Origin: Candidatus Atribacter hydrocarboniphilus
Lineage (GTDB): Bacteria; Atribacterota; Atribacteria; Atribacterales; Atribacteraceae
Length of the DNA: 5,748 bases
NCBI GenBank assembly: GCA_003542295.1
Contig: DPKX01000019.1
Location: 1 to 5,748, forward strand
Direction: 5' to 3'
Made by a program: the position numbers and the translations under genes
The notes under the pieces: model-generated
What the model was told of the DNA's origin: nothing
The model's database searches: none
The model's input: only the letters and a program-made list of their open reading frames with translations
Shown: one piece after another, positions 1 to 5,748 of the stretch
Numbering within the stretch: the first letter of the stretch is position 1
Layout of the letters: every line of letters starts with the position of its first letter

Positions 1-1716
1 TATTTTTAAAACTGTTAGTTGTTTTTCCAGTAAGGGATTAATTTCAATGAGCTCGGTATTTTCTAAAACAAAACGTCTATATATAAGGGCAAAATACGGT
101 TCTATACCACTGGAACATCCAGCAATAAGACTAATTGTTCCGGTGGGAGCAATTGAAATTAAAGTTGCATTTCGAAAGGGTAAATTCTTAGAAACATGGA
201 GGCTCTTTGGGTAATTGGGAAAAACACCCCTTTGTTCTGCTAATACTTTCGAAGCCATTTTCGCTTCATTCGCAATAAAAGTTATGAGCTGCTCAGCGAT
301 TTGAAGAGCCTGATCTGAATAATAGGAAATACCAAGCTGGCAAAGTAAATCAGCAAATCCCATAACACCCAAACCGATTTTTCGATTGGCTTTTACTATT
401 TTTTCAACCATAGATAAAGGATAGCGGTTGATATCAATGATATTATCTAAAAAATGGACGGCGTCAAAAACAACTCTTTGAAGTTTCTGATAATCAATTT
501 TCCCATCAGTACTCATTTTGGATAGATTTATGGAACCAAGATTGCAAGATTCATAGGGAAGCAACGGAACTTCACCGCAGGGATTGGTTGCTTCGAGCAA
601 TCCTATAGAAGGAGTTGGGTTATTTCGATTTATTTCATCTAAAAAAATTAAACCCGGCTCTCCAGATTTCCAAGCGCTTTCGACAATCAGATCAAATAGC
701 TCTCGAGCGTTAACCGTTGAAACCGCTTTTTGTAAATGCGGATCAACCAAGTCTATTTTTTCACCCTGGTGTACTTTCTTCATTTCTTCATCAGTAATGG
801 CTACCGATAGATTGAAGTTTTCAAGAAAACCTGCTTGGTTCTTCGCTCTCACGAACTCACGGATATCTGGATGGTTGAAGCGAAGTATTCCCATGTTGGC
901 TCCACGCCTCCGACCACCTTGTTTTACAACATCGGTAGCCGTATCAAATATCCTCATAAAAGAAACCGGCCCCGATGCTCGTCCACCGGTTGATGAAACC
1001 TGGTCTCCTTTCGGTCGGAGCATGGAAAAATTAAAACCGGTTCCTCCTCCTGATTTGTGAATGATGGCCATATCTCTTAAGGTATTAAAAATTCCTTCAA
1101 TTGAATCTTCTACCGGGAGAACAAAGCAAGCCGAAAGTTGTCCAAGCGATGTCCCTGCATTCATCAAGGTTGGTGAGTTCGGTAGAAACTCGAGAGAGGT
1201 AAGAAGTTGATAAAATTTTTCGAAACTTTCATTAACATCCTGTCCATATAAATGGTCGGCTTCGGCTACAGCCAAAGCTACCCGTTTCATCATTGCCTTT
1301 GGGGTCTCCTGAACTTCACCTTCTTCGTTTTTAATCAGATACCTTTCTTTTAAAACTTGTATAGCGTTGAAGCTCAGCTTCAGATCGTCGTGAACTCCAA
1401 ACAATTTCCATTTGGCTTCTCGAATTTCTCTTCGCTTTTCCCGGTAAAGGATATAGGCTTTTGCAACCTGTGGGAGGGAATGGCTCATTAATATTTTTTC
1501 CACTTCATCCTGAATTTCTTCAACCAATGGTACTTGTCTAGACCGATTGATTTGAAGATTTTCTATCACTTCACGAGCTAACTCTTCGGCCCTTCCCGGT
1601 TGATAAGATTCAGTGGCAAGAAGTGCTTGCTCTATGGCTCGGATTATTTTTTTTATGTTGAAAGGCTCAATTGATCCATCTCTTTTTTTTACTTGCGAAA
1701 AAGAGTCTTCAACCAA
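1..1716 (-). CDS. nrdJ: Adenosylcobalamin-dependent (class II) ribonucleotide reductase, 3' end missing
   Basis: Reduces ribonucleotides to deoxyribonucleotides in the cytoplasm, using adenosylcobalamin to make the thiyl radical, so it needs no oxygen. The frame is open for 572 codons from a TTG to the window edge; the C-terminus, including the tail cysteines expected of the family, lies outside. Residues about 9-95 form an N-terminal ATP-cone (VKKRDGSIEPFNIKKI), the usual allosteric activity domain. The catalytic barrel follows: FLPNSPTLMNAG, redox Cys197 in LSACFVLP, HKSGGGTGFNFS, NPCGE at 378-382 with the presumed radical Cys380, partner Cys391, PTGTIS at 524-529 and GCSSGIEP at 533-540. 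The SGGGTGFNFS and CSSGIEP signatures are typical of class II enzymes. The TTG start is supported by GGAGG seven bases upstream and by where the ATP-cone begins. It lies 2 bases after the stop of the zinc-ribbon gene, so the two are probably co-transcribed and coupled. Family assignment is very secure. Confidence 0.96.
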   Translation of the reverse strand, partial: MVEDSFSQVKKRDGSIEPFNIKKIIRAIEQALLATESYQPGRAEELAREVIENLQINRSRQVPLVEEIQDEVEKILMSHSLPQVAKAYILYREKRREIREAKWKLFGVHDDLKLSFNAIQVLKERYLIKNEEGEVQETPKAMMKRVALAVAEADHLYGQDVNESFEKFYQLLTSLEFLPNSPTLMNAGTSLGQLSACFVLPVEDSIEGIFNTLRDMAIIHKSGGGTGFNFSMLRPKGDQVSSTGGRASGPVSFMRIFDTATDVVKQGGRRRGANMGILRFNHPDIREFVRAKNQAGFLENFNLSVAITDEEMKKVHQGEKIDLVDPHLQKAVSTVNARELFDLIVESAWKSGEPGLIFLDEINRNNPTPSIGLLEATNPCGEVPLLPYESCNLGSINLSKMSTDGKIDYQKLQRVVFDAVHFLDNIIDINRYPLSMVEKIVKANRKIGLGVMGFADLLCQLGISYYSDQALQIAEQLITFIANEAKMASKVLAEQRGVFPNYPKSLHVSKNLPFRNATLISIAPTGTISLIAGCSSGIEPYFALIYRRFVLENTELIEINPLLEKQLTVLKI

Positions 1717-1718
1717 AT

Positions 1719-1847
1719 TTATTCCTCCTTCTTTTGGCTTTCCTCCTTTTTATTAAAAGTGCCTTTTTCACCACAGTTTGCGCATATTTGCGGCGTACAA
1801 CGACCTTCTTTTTCGAAACCACAAGACTCACAAACCCAAACCGCCAA
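1719..1847 (-). CDS. Small zinc-ribbon / rubredoxin-like protein (42 aa)
   Basis: A 42-residue protein beginning MAVWVCESCGFEKEGRC, with cysteines at 6, 9, 17, 22 and 25 (CESC, RCTPQIC, CANC). Two CxxC knuckles 12 residues apart should bind one metal ion, zinc or possibly iron as in rubredoxins. The RC-x-P-x-x-C core resembles the short rubredoxin-like domains annotated as RCKP-type in anaerobes; that match is from memory. The tail (about 30-42) is charged, rich in Lys and Glu, and likely disordered. The start is TTG, chosen because GGTGGAG lies six bases upstream and the first codons lead straight into the conserved AVWxCxxCG pattern. The stop is 2 bases before the nrdJ start, and its last codons contain the nrdJ ribosome binding site, so translation is probably coupled. 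Function is unknown; a redox or metal role beside the reductase is inference. Confidence 0.85.
   Translation of the reverse strand: MAVWVCESCGFEKEGRCTPQICANCGEKGTFNKKEESQKKEE
1724..1728 (-). promoter_or_regulatory. Ribosome binding site deciding the TTG start of nrdJ
   Basis: A perfect GGAGG read on the minus strand, seven bases before the TTG at 1716. No ATG or GTG lies at a comparable distance, so this site fixes the non-ATG start. It is inside the last codons of the zinc-ribbon gene. Confidence 0.8.
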
Positions 1848-1853
1848 TTTTAT

Positions 1854-1860
1854 CTCCACC
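1854..1860 (-). promoter_or_regulatory. Ribosome binding site for the zinc-ribbon gene
   Basis: GGTGGAG on the minus strand, six bases before the TTG at 1847. This is the main evidence, with the conserved N-terminus, that such a short reading frame is translated. Confidence 0.65.
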
Positions 1861-1884
1861 CTTCTGGTTATCAATAATTTCTGA

Positions 1885-1911
1885 ATATATTATTCTCTAT
1901 AAATAATATAT
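1885..1911. repeat. Perfect 10-bp inverted repeat upstream of zinc-ribbon/nrdJ
   Basis: The arms ATATATTATT (1885-1894) and AATAATATAT (1902-1911) are perfect reverse complements around a 7-base centre. The repeat has no GC pairs, so it would be a poor intrinsic terminator. It overlaps the candidate -10 of the downstream unit, which fits an operator, but such AT-rich sequence can form palindromes by chance. Confidence 0.45.
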
Positions 1912-1931
1912 CGTTTTTAACCCTCAACCAA
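1903..1931 (-). promoter_or_regulatory. Candidate promoter for zinc-ribbon-nrdJ
   Basis: On the minus strand TTGGTT (1931-1926) is followed after 17 bases by TATTAT (1908-1903), five of six matches to the sigma-70 -10 consensus; the -35 matches only its TTG. A start near 1896 would give a leader of about 50 bases before the TTG at 1847. The -10 lies inside one arm of the inverted repeat. Read-through from the upstream operon is also possible, because no strong terminator is visible in the 107-base gap. Confidence 0.35.
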
Positions 1932-1954
1932 GCAATATCGACGATGCATTGATT

Positions 1955-2614
1955 TCATTCAATCCCTGCATAAACTCGCTCAACCCACTCTTCCAATGAT
2001 GGAATATCTAAAAAAATAAAATCGGGCATCTCGCCACCCAAAGCATCTTGGTGGATCGAATCCCATAAAACCAAAGCTCCCTTTACCCCAGCTTGATGAG
2101 CCGATTGAATATCTAAAGGTGAATCTCCAAAATAGATCACTTCTTCTGGAGAAAAGGAAAAATAAGATATTATCTTCACCACTCCATCAGGATAGGGTTT
2201 TGGACGAGGAATTTCATCACCACAGACGACCAAGTCAAACAGTTTAACAATGTCTAACCTTTTTAAAGTGATATCAGCACTTCTTCTCCCCTTTGACGTA
2301 AAAAGCGCTTGTTTAATTCCCTTTTGTCGGAGCTTGTGAATCAATTCAAAAACCTGAGAAAAAGTATCAACCAATTTATCATGATTCTCTCGATAGTAGG
2401 TATAAAAATCTTCTAAGGCTTGGTTTTTTCTTTGTTTTCCAACGATTTTTTCAATTACATTGTCTTCAGGAGGCCCATACAGTTGAACAATTTCATTTGG
2501 GGTCATTTTTGAACCAGTATACTTTTCAAAAACCATGTTAAAAGCACCCCATAGAAGTTTTGAACTGCCAATAAGGGTGTTGTCCAAATCCCAAATCATT
2601 AATTTAAATGTCAT
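1955..2614 (-). CDS. HAD-superfamily hydrolase, phosphoglycolate-phosphatase-like (subfamily IA)
   Basis: A 219-residue cytoplasmic phosphatase with all four HAD motifs: DLDNT at 9-13 (nucleophile Asp9, acid/base Asp11), Thr106 in ALFTSKG, Lys139 in RPKPYPDG, and GDSPLD at 163-168 (metal-binding Asp164 and Asp168). The helical stretch at about 15-85 between motifs I and II is a C1 cap, as in Gph/PpaX-type enzymes that act on small phosphorylated metabolites. The ATG at 2614 is chosen because it overlaps the hisC stop in an ATGA and puts motif I at the usual distance from the N-terminus. An in-frame ATG at 2707 would add 31 residues read out of the hisC coding region. The substrate cannot be told from sequence. 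The coupling to hisC makes histidinol phosphate a candidate; phosphoglycolate, pyrophosphate or a nucleotide are alternatives. Confidence 0.9.
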   Translation of the reverse strand: MTFKLMIWDLDNTLIGSSKLLWGAFNMVFEKYTGSKMTPNEIVQLYGPPEDNVIEKIVGKQRKNQALEDFYTYYRENHDKLVDTFSQVFELIHKLRQKGIKQALFTSKGRRSADITLKRLDIVKLFDLVVCGDEIPRPKPYPDGVVKIISYFSFSPEEVIYFGDSPLDIQSAHQAGVKGALVLWDSIHQDALGGEMPDFIFLDIPSLEEWVERVYAGIE

Positions 2615-3663
2615 TTTTTTCCGTCCTTTAGCATTGCACTCAGAACTTGTATTAAAAGCTGCATATTCGAATCTGTCCCAATGGATATTCGCATGGAATC
2701 CGGCCACTCAGAAAAATATCTGACCAGTATATGATTCTTTTTTAAATAAAGATATTCCGATTCTAAGTTGTCCCCTGGTCTTTGAACCATAACAAAATTC
2801 GCTTCCGAGGGAAGCACCGAGTAGCCGAGTCTACTCATGGCTTGGGAAAAATCCCTCCGGGTTCGTTTAATTTTCTCAACATTACTCATCATATAATGAA
2901 GATCTTGTAGGGCTGCAGTAGCAGCCTTTTGGGAAAACCAGCTTACATTATAAGAATCTTTAACCTTCAGCAAACCTCGAATCATTTCAGGGTGAGCAAT
3001 CAAAAAACCAACCCGTATTCCTGCCAATGAATAAGACTTGGACAAGGTTCGTAAAACAATCAAATGAGGGTATTTTTTTATAAGTGAAAGAGCGTTTTCA
3101 CGAGCAAAATCAACATAAGCTTCATCAACAACAACCGGACAGGAAGAGCTTTTGAGTAAATCTTCTATCACCGGCGTCGATAAAAATGTTCCGGTTGGAG
3201 AGTTAGGATTACAGACCACCTTTAATTGAGCTTGAACAGTTAAAATCTTTTTAGGAAGAGAGTATTCTTTTTCAAAAGGTATTTCCTCATAATTGGCTTC
3301 TTGCAATAAGGCAAGCACTCGATAAAGAGTATAGGTAGGATAAGGATAAGAAACTCGATCATCTTTTCCGAGAAACGCCCGAAAGATTATGCTTAAAAGT
3401 TCATCCGATCCGTTTCCAACCAAGATCCAATCGGGAGGATACCCATATACTGCTGAAACTTGCTCCCTTAGTTCATCACAAAGTGGTGATGGATAGCAGG
3501 ATAAGCGATGTTTATTTAGGTTTTCCATCAAGGTCTCAACAACCAAGGGAGATGGTGGATAGGGGTTTTCGTTGGTATTTAATTTAATAAATTGACCATC
3601 TTGCGGTTGCTCCCCAGGTTGGTAACCAGCTATCAATTCCAAGTACTTCCGAAAATAACTCAT
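2611..3663 (-). CDS. hisC: Histidinol-phosphate aminotransferase (PLP fold type I)
   Basis: 350 residues, normal for HisC. The enzyme transaminates imidazole-acetol phosphate with glutamate to give histidinol phosphate. Visible motifs in order: LNTNENPYPPSP (28-39), YPSP (57-60), GNGSDEL (83-89, PLP phosphate region), YPTYTLY (108-114), NPNSPTG (152-158), DEAYVDF (180-186, with the PLP-contacting Asp and Tyr), TLSKSYSLAGIRVGF (206-220, with Schiff-base Lys209), and Arg325 in MRISIGT as the substrate carboxylate arginine. The ATG at 3663 has AAGGAG seven bases upstream and overlaps the hpt stop as ATGA. Its 3' end overlaps the phosphatase start the same way. No other his gene is visible, so it is separate from any full his operon. 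Some HisC homologues also act on aromatic amino acids, so substrate range is less certain than family. Confidence 0.93.
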   Translation of the reverse strand: MSYFRKYLELIAGYQPGEQPQDGQFIKLNTNENPYPPSPLVVETLMENLNKHRLSCYPSPLCDELREQVSAVYGYPPDWILVGNGSDELLSIIFRAFLGKDDRVSYPYPTYTLYRVLALLQEANYEEIPFEKEYSLPKKILTVQAQLKVVCNPNSPTGTFLSTPVIEDLLKSSSCPVVVDEAYVDFARENALSLIKKYPHLIVLRTLSKSYSLAGIRVGFLIAHPEMIRGLLKVKDSYNVSWFSQKAATAALQDLHYMMSNVEKIKRTRRDFSQAMSRLGYSVLPSEANFVMVQRPGDNLESEYLYLKKNHILVRYFSEWPDSMRISIGTDSNMQLLIQVLSAMLKDGKK

Positions 3664-4232
3664 CGAGGCTCTCCTTTTCCCATCTGCTTTAATATTTGTG
3701 TGCTCCGGCCACTGGGGTCATATAAAGTACATATCTCCATTAAATTTCGAAAATCTCCTCGAAAGTCCAGTCCATACCCGACAACATAAATATCCGGGAT
3801 TTCAAAGCACGAATAATGTATGGGAACCTCAATGAATCGTCGATCAGGACAATCTAAGAAAGTACAAGTTACAACACTGGATGGAAAACGTTTTTCCATA
3901 ACCCGAGTTAAATAATTCAAAGTGAGTCCGGTATCAATTATGTCTTCGACGATGATGACATCTCGATCGGCAACCTCTTCATTCAAATCTTTTTCAATTT
4001 CGACTTTCTTAAAACCGGTTTTATAATTCGATAGAGCCATAAAGTCGAGATCGAAAGGAATGGTTAACGAACGAACCAAGTCCACGGTAAAAAAAATGGC
4101 ACCGCGTAGGATTGAAATAATCAGTGGCCTTTTCCCCATATAATCCTGACTTATTTCAGCCCCTACTTCTTTAACTCTTTCTTCAATTTCAGATTGAGTG
4201 AATACACATTCACCCAGTTTAGATTCAATCAT
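3660..4232 (-). CDS. hpt: Hypoxanthine phosphoribosyltransferase-like protein with altered base-recognition residue
   Basis: A 190-residue type I phosphoribosyltransferase, close to the usual Hpt length. Hpt makes IMP or GMP from the base and PRPP. The PRPP-binding signature VEDIIDTG lies at 95-102 with catalytic Asp100; LRG at 42-44 is the pyrophosphate loop; FEIPDIYVVGYGLDF (143-157) and FRNL (161-164) match the C-terminal purine and metal site. Two positions are unusual. The lysine of the common LLDKP motif (human HPRT Lys165, which contacts purine O6) is Cys128 in FLDCPDRR. The flexible-loop Ser-Tyr is Asn69-Tyr70, in a loop about three residues shorter than in E. coli Hpt. Base preference may therefore differ. 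The ATG has GGAGG seven bases upstream and overlaps the stop of the kinase-like gene by four bases; its own stop overlaps hisC. Confidence 0.88.
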   Translation of the reverse strand: MIESKLGECVFTQSEIEERVKEVGAEISQDYMGKRPLIISILRGAIFFTVDLVRSLTIPFDLDFMALSNYKTGFKKVEIEKDLNEEVADRDVIIVEDIIDTGLTLNYLTRVMEKRFPSSVVTCTFLDCPDRRFIEVPIHYSCFEIPDIYVVGYGLDFRGDFRNLMEICTLYDPSGRSTQILKQMGKGEPR

Positions 4233-5161
4233 ACGTCTTCCTCCACTTCAAACTTACGCAAAAGATGAGTATAATCTCGCGAATAAATAACTTTAATCTT
4301 TATATTTGGATAAAGGTCTTTCAGCCTTTTCACTTTTCGGTTTTTTTTCCTGACTAATTTTTGTTTTTGAGTGGTGAGTTCAATAAAAAGGTTAAAATCC
4401 GGTAAGTAAAAATCCGGAGAAAAAGCCTCGACGACATTTCCTTCGCTATCCCACTCCAAAGGAAAAGTACGTGGTTCATAAAGCCATTTGATTCGATAAA
4501 AATCCAATATTCGAGCAAACTCTTCCTCGGAAGGATGAACAAATACAACTCGTTTCCCGCCAAAATCAAGGCTGGGAAACAGCAATTGCTGTTCTTTGGG
4601 GGTTCGATGAACACCTAAATTGTTGATTGCTTCCTGAATAATTTGACAGGATTGATTTACCGTGTAATAAGCTGTGTTTAAAACTAAGTGATAGATAAGA
4701 GGATTTTTCCAATCGGCACCTAAGGCTTCAAGAAGAAACTTCTCTCTTTTTCGATCCAGCTCAGCTAAAATATGGGAAGCGGTGACTTCATCTTGTCGAT
4801 ATTTTTCCATAATTCTTTGTAAACGTAGTTCGGGTGAAGAAACGATCAACAAATGAAAGGCCCTGGAATCGTTTTGAAAAATTGTTTGTCCTCCCCGGCC
4901 AAGAAAAATTATTGGTCCCCTTTTAATCTGTTTCAGAAGAATCTCTTTCACGTTCTTTGCCCAAATGAGGAATTTCTGTCGATCAATATTCTCATCCAAA
5001 TCATCTTGATGGGCTTCATGAAGAAGTAAGGTTAATTGATCACGATCAATGCATATGTAATTTAATTGTTTTGATAATTGGGTAGCGATTTCATCACCGA
5101 GACTTTCTGTTTCTCGAGAAATAGTAATAATACCTACTTTTTCCACTTCATATTCCACCAC
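4229..5161 (-). CDS. Cytidylate-kinase-like protein fused to a PD-(D/E)XK nuclease-like domain
   Basis: A two-domain protein of up to 310 residues. Residues about 8-180 match the cytidylate-kinase-like family (AAA/P-loop kinase fold): IITISRE (11-17), IDRDQL (38-43), FLGRGG (86-91), HLLIVSSPELRLQRI (103-117) and LVLNT (159-163). The glycine-rich GSGG expected after SRE is ESLG here, so phosphate binding may be weakened or lost. Residues about 203-303 look like a restriction-endonuclease-type fold: a helix with Glu212-Glu214, WLYEPRTFPLEW, SPDFYLPDFNLFIELTTQK (Asp250, Glu261, Lys266), a basic helix (RKKNRKVKR) and a closing strand VIYSRDY. The usual ExK is ELT, so nuclease activity is not assured. 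It is the first gene of the operon and overlaps hpt by four bases. The start is uncertain: GTG at 5161 gives the longest form but lacks a clear Shine-Dalgarno; GTG at 5146 has GGTGGA seven bases upstream and would give MEKVGII. Substrate and role are unknown. Confidence 0.85.
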   Translation of the reverse strand: MVEYEVEKVGIITISRETESLGDEIATQLSKQLNYICIDRDQLTLLLHEAHQDDLDENIDRQKFLIWAKNVKEILLKQIKRGPIIFLGRGGQTIFQNDSRAFHLLIVSSPELRLQRIMEKYRQDEVTASHILAELDRKREKFLLEALGADWKNPLIYHLVLNTAYYTVNQSCQIIQEAINNLGVHRTPKEQQLLFPSLDFGGKRVVFVHPSEEEFARILDFYRIKWLYEPRTFPLEWDSEGNVVEAFSPDFYLPDFNLFIELTTQKQKLVRKKNRKVKRLKDLYPNIKIKVIYSRDYTHLLRKFEVEEDV

Positions 5162-5176
5162 TGTTTTTTATATCTT

Positions 5177-5182
5177 ATTATA
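5177..5182 (-). promoter_or_regulatory. Candidate -10 element for the kinase-hpt-hisC-phosphatase operon
   Basis: A perfect TATAAT on the minus strand. No convincing -35 is found 15-18 bases upstream; TTCTTC at a 15-base spacing is the nearest. Transcription would start near 5170, only about nine bases before the GTG at 5161 and 24 before the GTG at 5146. This favours either a very short leader or the later start. Confidence 0.45.
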
Positions 5183-5387
5183 TACGAATTTACCTTCGAA
5201 GAATGGTTTTAATTCATCTTCAGGATTTAAAAATTTGGGTATTTTAAAAGCCGATTAAAACAATAAAATAATAAAAACACCTATTCTTCCTTTTTATTGA
5301 ATATTTTCTTAGCCCATTTACTATTTGATTCTATCGATGGTGTTAGGTCGATTATATTAATTAATAACGGTATTTTCCCTCTTGGAG

Positions 5388-5416
5388 TTGCAGATCTCCC
5401 CGTGAAAAAGTAAAAT
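5388..5416 (+). promoter_or_regulatory. Candidate promoter for the divergent thioredoxin-fold gene
   Basis: TTGCAG (5388-5393) and TAAAAT (5411-5416, five of six consensus matches) are separated by 17 bases. The predicted transcription start falls at about 5423, next to the ATG at 5424, and no Shine-Dalgarno is seen before that ATG. The rest of the 261-base divergent intergenic region is AT-rich and shows no supported gene. Confidence 0.35.
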
Positions 5417-5423
5417 ATAAACT

Positions 5424-5748
5424 ATGAAAAAATTGCTTTTCCCTTCAGATCTAATTTTTTGGTTTTTATTGGTATTATTAGGAACATTCCTTATGAATTC
5501 TTCCCAATCACAAGCAGCGGCATGGCGTGATGTTCCTCCCTTCAGCCTTTACGATTTGGCCGGCCAAGAAATACCTTTTTCAGTTGATGATCAAATGATT
5601 GTCGTTCTCTTCTTGTCCCCGGAATGTTTTACTTGTGATCGAGAACTATTTGCTGCTCAGCATCTTCAAAAAAACCTTCAATTCCAGTTGATTCCCATCT
5701 GCGTTGGATGTGATTGGCGAGAAGTAAAGCGTATTCTGGAATCTCTAA
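5424..5748 (+). CDS. Exported or membrane-anchored thioredoxin-fold (TlpA/redoxin-like) protein, 3' end missing
   Basis: The frame is open from ATG for 108 codons to the window end without a stop. The N-terminus has a charged MKK, a hydrophobic segment at about 10-24 (LIFWFLLVLLGTFLM), then SQAAAW, which resembles a signal-peptidase cleavage site after Ala33; an uncleaved anchor is also possible. The mature part opens with PPFSLYDLAGQEIPFS, the usual redoxin entry, followed by a hydrophobic strand (MIVVLFL) and SPECFTCDREL, where Cys68 and Cys71 form the CxxC active site in the place expected of TlpA/ResA proteins. A second pair, Cys93 and Cys96 (CVGC), follows at the end of the next strand and is not typical. 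Such proteins carry out thiol-disulfide exchange outside the cytoplasm. It is divergent from the operon and probably separately transcribed. The exact subfamily is uncertain because half the domain is outside the window. Confidence 0.75.
   Translation, partial: MKKLLFPSDLIFWFLLVLLGTFLMNSSQSQAAAWRDVPPFSLYDLAGQEIPFSVDDQMIVVLFLSPECFTCDRELFAAQHLQKNLQFQLIPICVGCDWREVKRILESL

Noticed and set aside
584..1060. Plus-strand open frame of 158 codons
   Set aside because: It lies wholly antisense to the strongly conserved core of nrdJ and its product has no recognisable domain.
1671..1884. Two overlapping plus-strand open frames of 68 and 63 codons
   Set aside because: They are antisense to the nrdJ start and the zinc-ribbon gene. 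Their hydrophobic or Phe-rich products come from complementing Lys/Glu-rich codons.
2615..2707. 31-residue N-terminal extension of the HAD phosphatase
   Set aside because: It is read from within the hisC coding region in another frame and resembles nothing. The ATG at 2614 gives the normal motif I position and an ATGA overlap like the other operon junctions.
4354..4614. Minus-strand open frame of 86 codons
   Set aside because: It overlaps the kinase-nuclease-like fusion in another frame, and the fusion protein's frame carries the conserved motifs.
5226..5248. TTTAAAA...TTTTAAA inverted repeat as a terminator
   Set aside because: The arms are short and lack GC pairs, and no gene on either strand ends nearby.
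5355..5366. 12-bp perfect palindrome TATTAATTAATA in the divergent intergenic region
   Set aside because: It is made only of A and T in an AT-rich spacer, is not at a strong promoter position, and has no second copy that I noticed, so chance is the simplest explanation.

Overview
This AT-rich bacterial window carries a compact, mostly minus-strand block of nucleotide and amino-acid metabolism genes, with one divergent plus-strand gene at the right edge. The class II (B12-dependent) ribonucleotide reductase and small zinc-ribbon protein suggest an anaerobe or facultative anaerobe. The AT-rich codon use with tight ATGA gene overlaps would suit a deep-branching anaerobic phylum such as Atribacterota, but the phylum cannot be fixed from this sequence.

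Reading along the minus strand from right to left, the first unit is a four-gene cluster at about 5161-1955. It encodes a cytidylate-kinase-like protein fused to a C-terminal nuclease-like (PD-(D/E)XK-type) domain, a hypoxanthine-type phosphoribosyltransferase (hpt-like), a histidinol-phosphate aminotransferase (hisC), and a HAD-superfamily phosphatase. Each of the three junctions is a 4-base ATGA overlap, so the genes are almost certainly one translationally coupled operon. A perfect TATAAT lies just upstream of the first gene.

After a 107-base gap holding a candidate promoter and a perfect 10-bp inverted repeat comes a second unit. It consists of a 42-residue five-cysteine zinc-ribbon/rubredoxin-like protein followed 2 bases later by nrdJ. 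Both genes start with TTG behind good Shine-Dalgarno sequences. nrdJ runs off the left edge, so its C-terminus is missing.

On the right, a 261-base AT-rich intergenic region separates the operon from a divergent plus-strand gene for an exported or membrane-anchored thioredoxin-fold protein with a CxxC motif. That gene is cut off by the window end.

Functionally, hpt (purine salvage), the kinase-like protein and nrdJ (deoxyribonucleotide synthesis) form a nucleotide theme. hisC plus the phosphatase could supply two consecutive steps of histidine synthesis. The features most worth a second look are the kinase-nuclease-like fusion, the altered base-recognition residues in the phosphoribosyltransferase, the hisC-phosphatase pair, and the zinc-ribbon/nrdJ pair.
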